From the NCBI GenBank assembly GCA_000697335.1, contig JNEM01016982.1, positions 1 to 34,057 of the forward strand: 34,057 nt of DNA, read 5' to 3'. The notes beneath the pieces are model-generated. The model was not told where the DNA came from. It saw only the letters and a list, made by a program, of their open reading frames with translations, and made no database searches. Made by a program: the position numbers and the translations under genes. Positions 33,807 to 34,057 of the stretch are shown piece by piece (position 1 is the first letter of the stretch; the number at the start of each line of letters is the position of its first letter). This stretch comes from Conidiobolus incongruus B7586 (Eukaryota > Entomophthoromycota > Entomophthoromycetes > Entomophthorales > Conidiobolaceae).

Positions 33807-34057
33807 ATAGCAATTTTTTTAATTTTTAATTTTTCAAACTTATTAATAGTTTTGTGAAATTAATTATATATATAATATAAATAAGGAATTAATGTTTTCA
33901 GACTATATATATATATATATTCATTTTTAATGGTGTTTTAATTAAAATTTTATTATTTAAAAAATTTAAGTTTAATTTAATTATAATTAAATTAAATAAT
34001 AATTATAAAATATTTTTTTATTTATTATTTTTAGCACTTAACTATAAGCCTTATATA
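33807..34057 (+). mobile_element. Mariner-like DNA transposon, copy 3, cut by the window edge
   Basis: The last 250 bases align with the left end of copy 2: a degraded ATAGCAATTTTT terminus, the TTTTCAAAC...GTTTTGTGAAA hairpin, an (AT)n run, and a stretch parallel to 13780-13860 (TTAATTATAATTAAATTAAATAATAATTAT, then a match to AACCATAAACCTTC). Same orientation as copy 2. The transposase region would lie beyond the edge. The flanking TA of the target site is not preserved on the visible side. Confidence 0.6.

Noticed and set aside
1-34057. CRISPR arrays, bacterial operons, or riboswitches
   Set aside because: No regularly spaced direct repeats were seen, and the introns, tRNA genes without CCA and gene content show a eukaryotic nuclear region.

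Overview
The window looks like nuclear DNA from an AT-rich fungus. The genes carry very short spliceosomal introns of about 50-60 bases (GTAATT- or GTATGT-like donors, TACTAAT-like branch sites, TATAG/TTTAG acceptors). The set includes a cytosolic threonyl-tRNA synthetase, ribosomal protein eS7, a POT/PTR2 peptide transporter and a Tgl3/4/5-type patatin-like protein. Intergenic DNA is extremely AT-rich. An early-diverging (zygomycete-grade) fungus, for example an Entomophthoromycotina relative, fits best, but the species is an inference and cannot be fixed from the sequence alone.

Layout. 1-1329 (-): N-terminal 443 residues of a proton/peptide symporter that runs off the left edge. About 1.7-3.3 kb: a poorly preserved stretch with traces of a Ty1/copia retroelement. 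3826-5108 (-): a decayed mariner-like DNA transposon. 6326-7925 (-): a broken UDP-glycosyltransferase (UGT) gene. 9733-11853 (+): a ten-exon patatin/triacylglycerol-lipase-like gene in which both catalytic dyad residues are replaced. 12690-12771 (-): tRNA-Leu(AAG). 13618-14876 (+): a second copy of the mariner-like element. 16790-17491 (+): ribosomal protein eS7 in three exons. 18.7-29.0 kb: the UGT cluster, with three intact intronless genes, a second UGT pseudogene, and two identical tRNA-Gln(TTG) genes in opposite orientation. 29100-31533 (-): ThrRS in six exons. 33807-34057 (+): the start of a third mariner-like copy, cut by the right edge.

How the genes relate. PTR2, eS7 and ThrRS are housekeeping-type genes with strongly biased codons. 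Between them lies a family that appears to be expanding and decaying: membrane-anchored UGTs with a signal peptide, luminal GT-B body, one C-terminal membrane helix and a short basic tail, the topology of animal ER UGTs. Five members in 23 kb (three intact, two dead) suggest birth-and-death evolution, probably for glycosylating a small lipophilic or foreign compound; the substrate cannot be read from sequence. The points most worth a second look are the catalytically altered patatin-like protein with its probable 8-base microexon, the conserved C-terminal cassette of the UGTs, and the mariner-like copies whose differences from the family are mostly C-to-T/G-to-A type.
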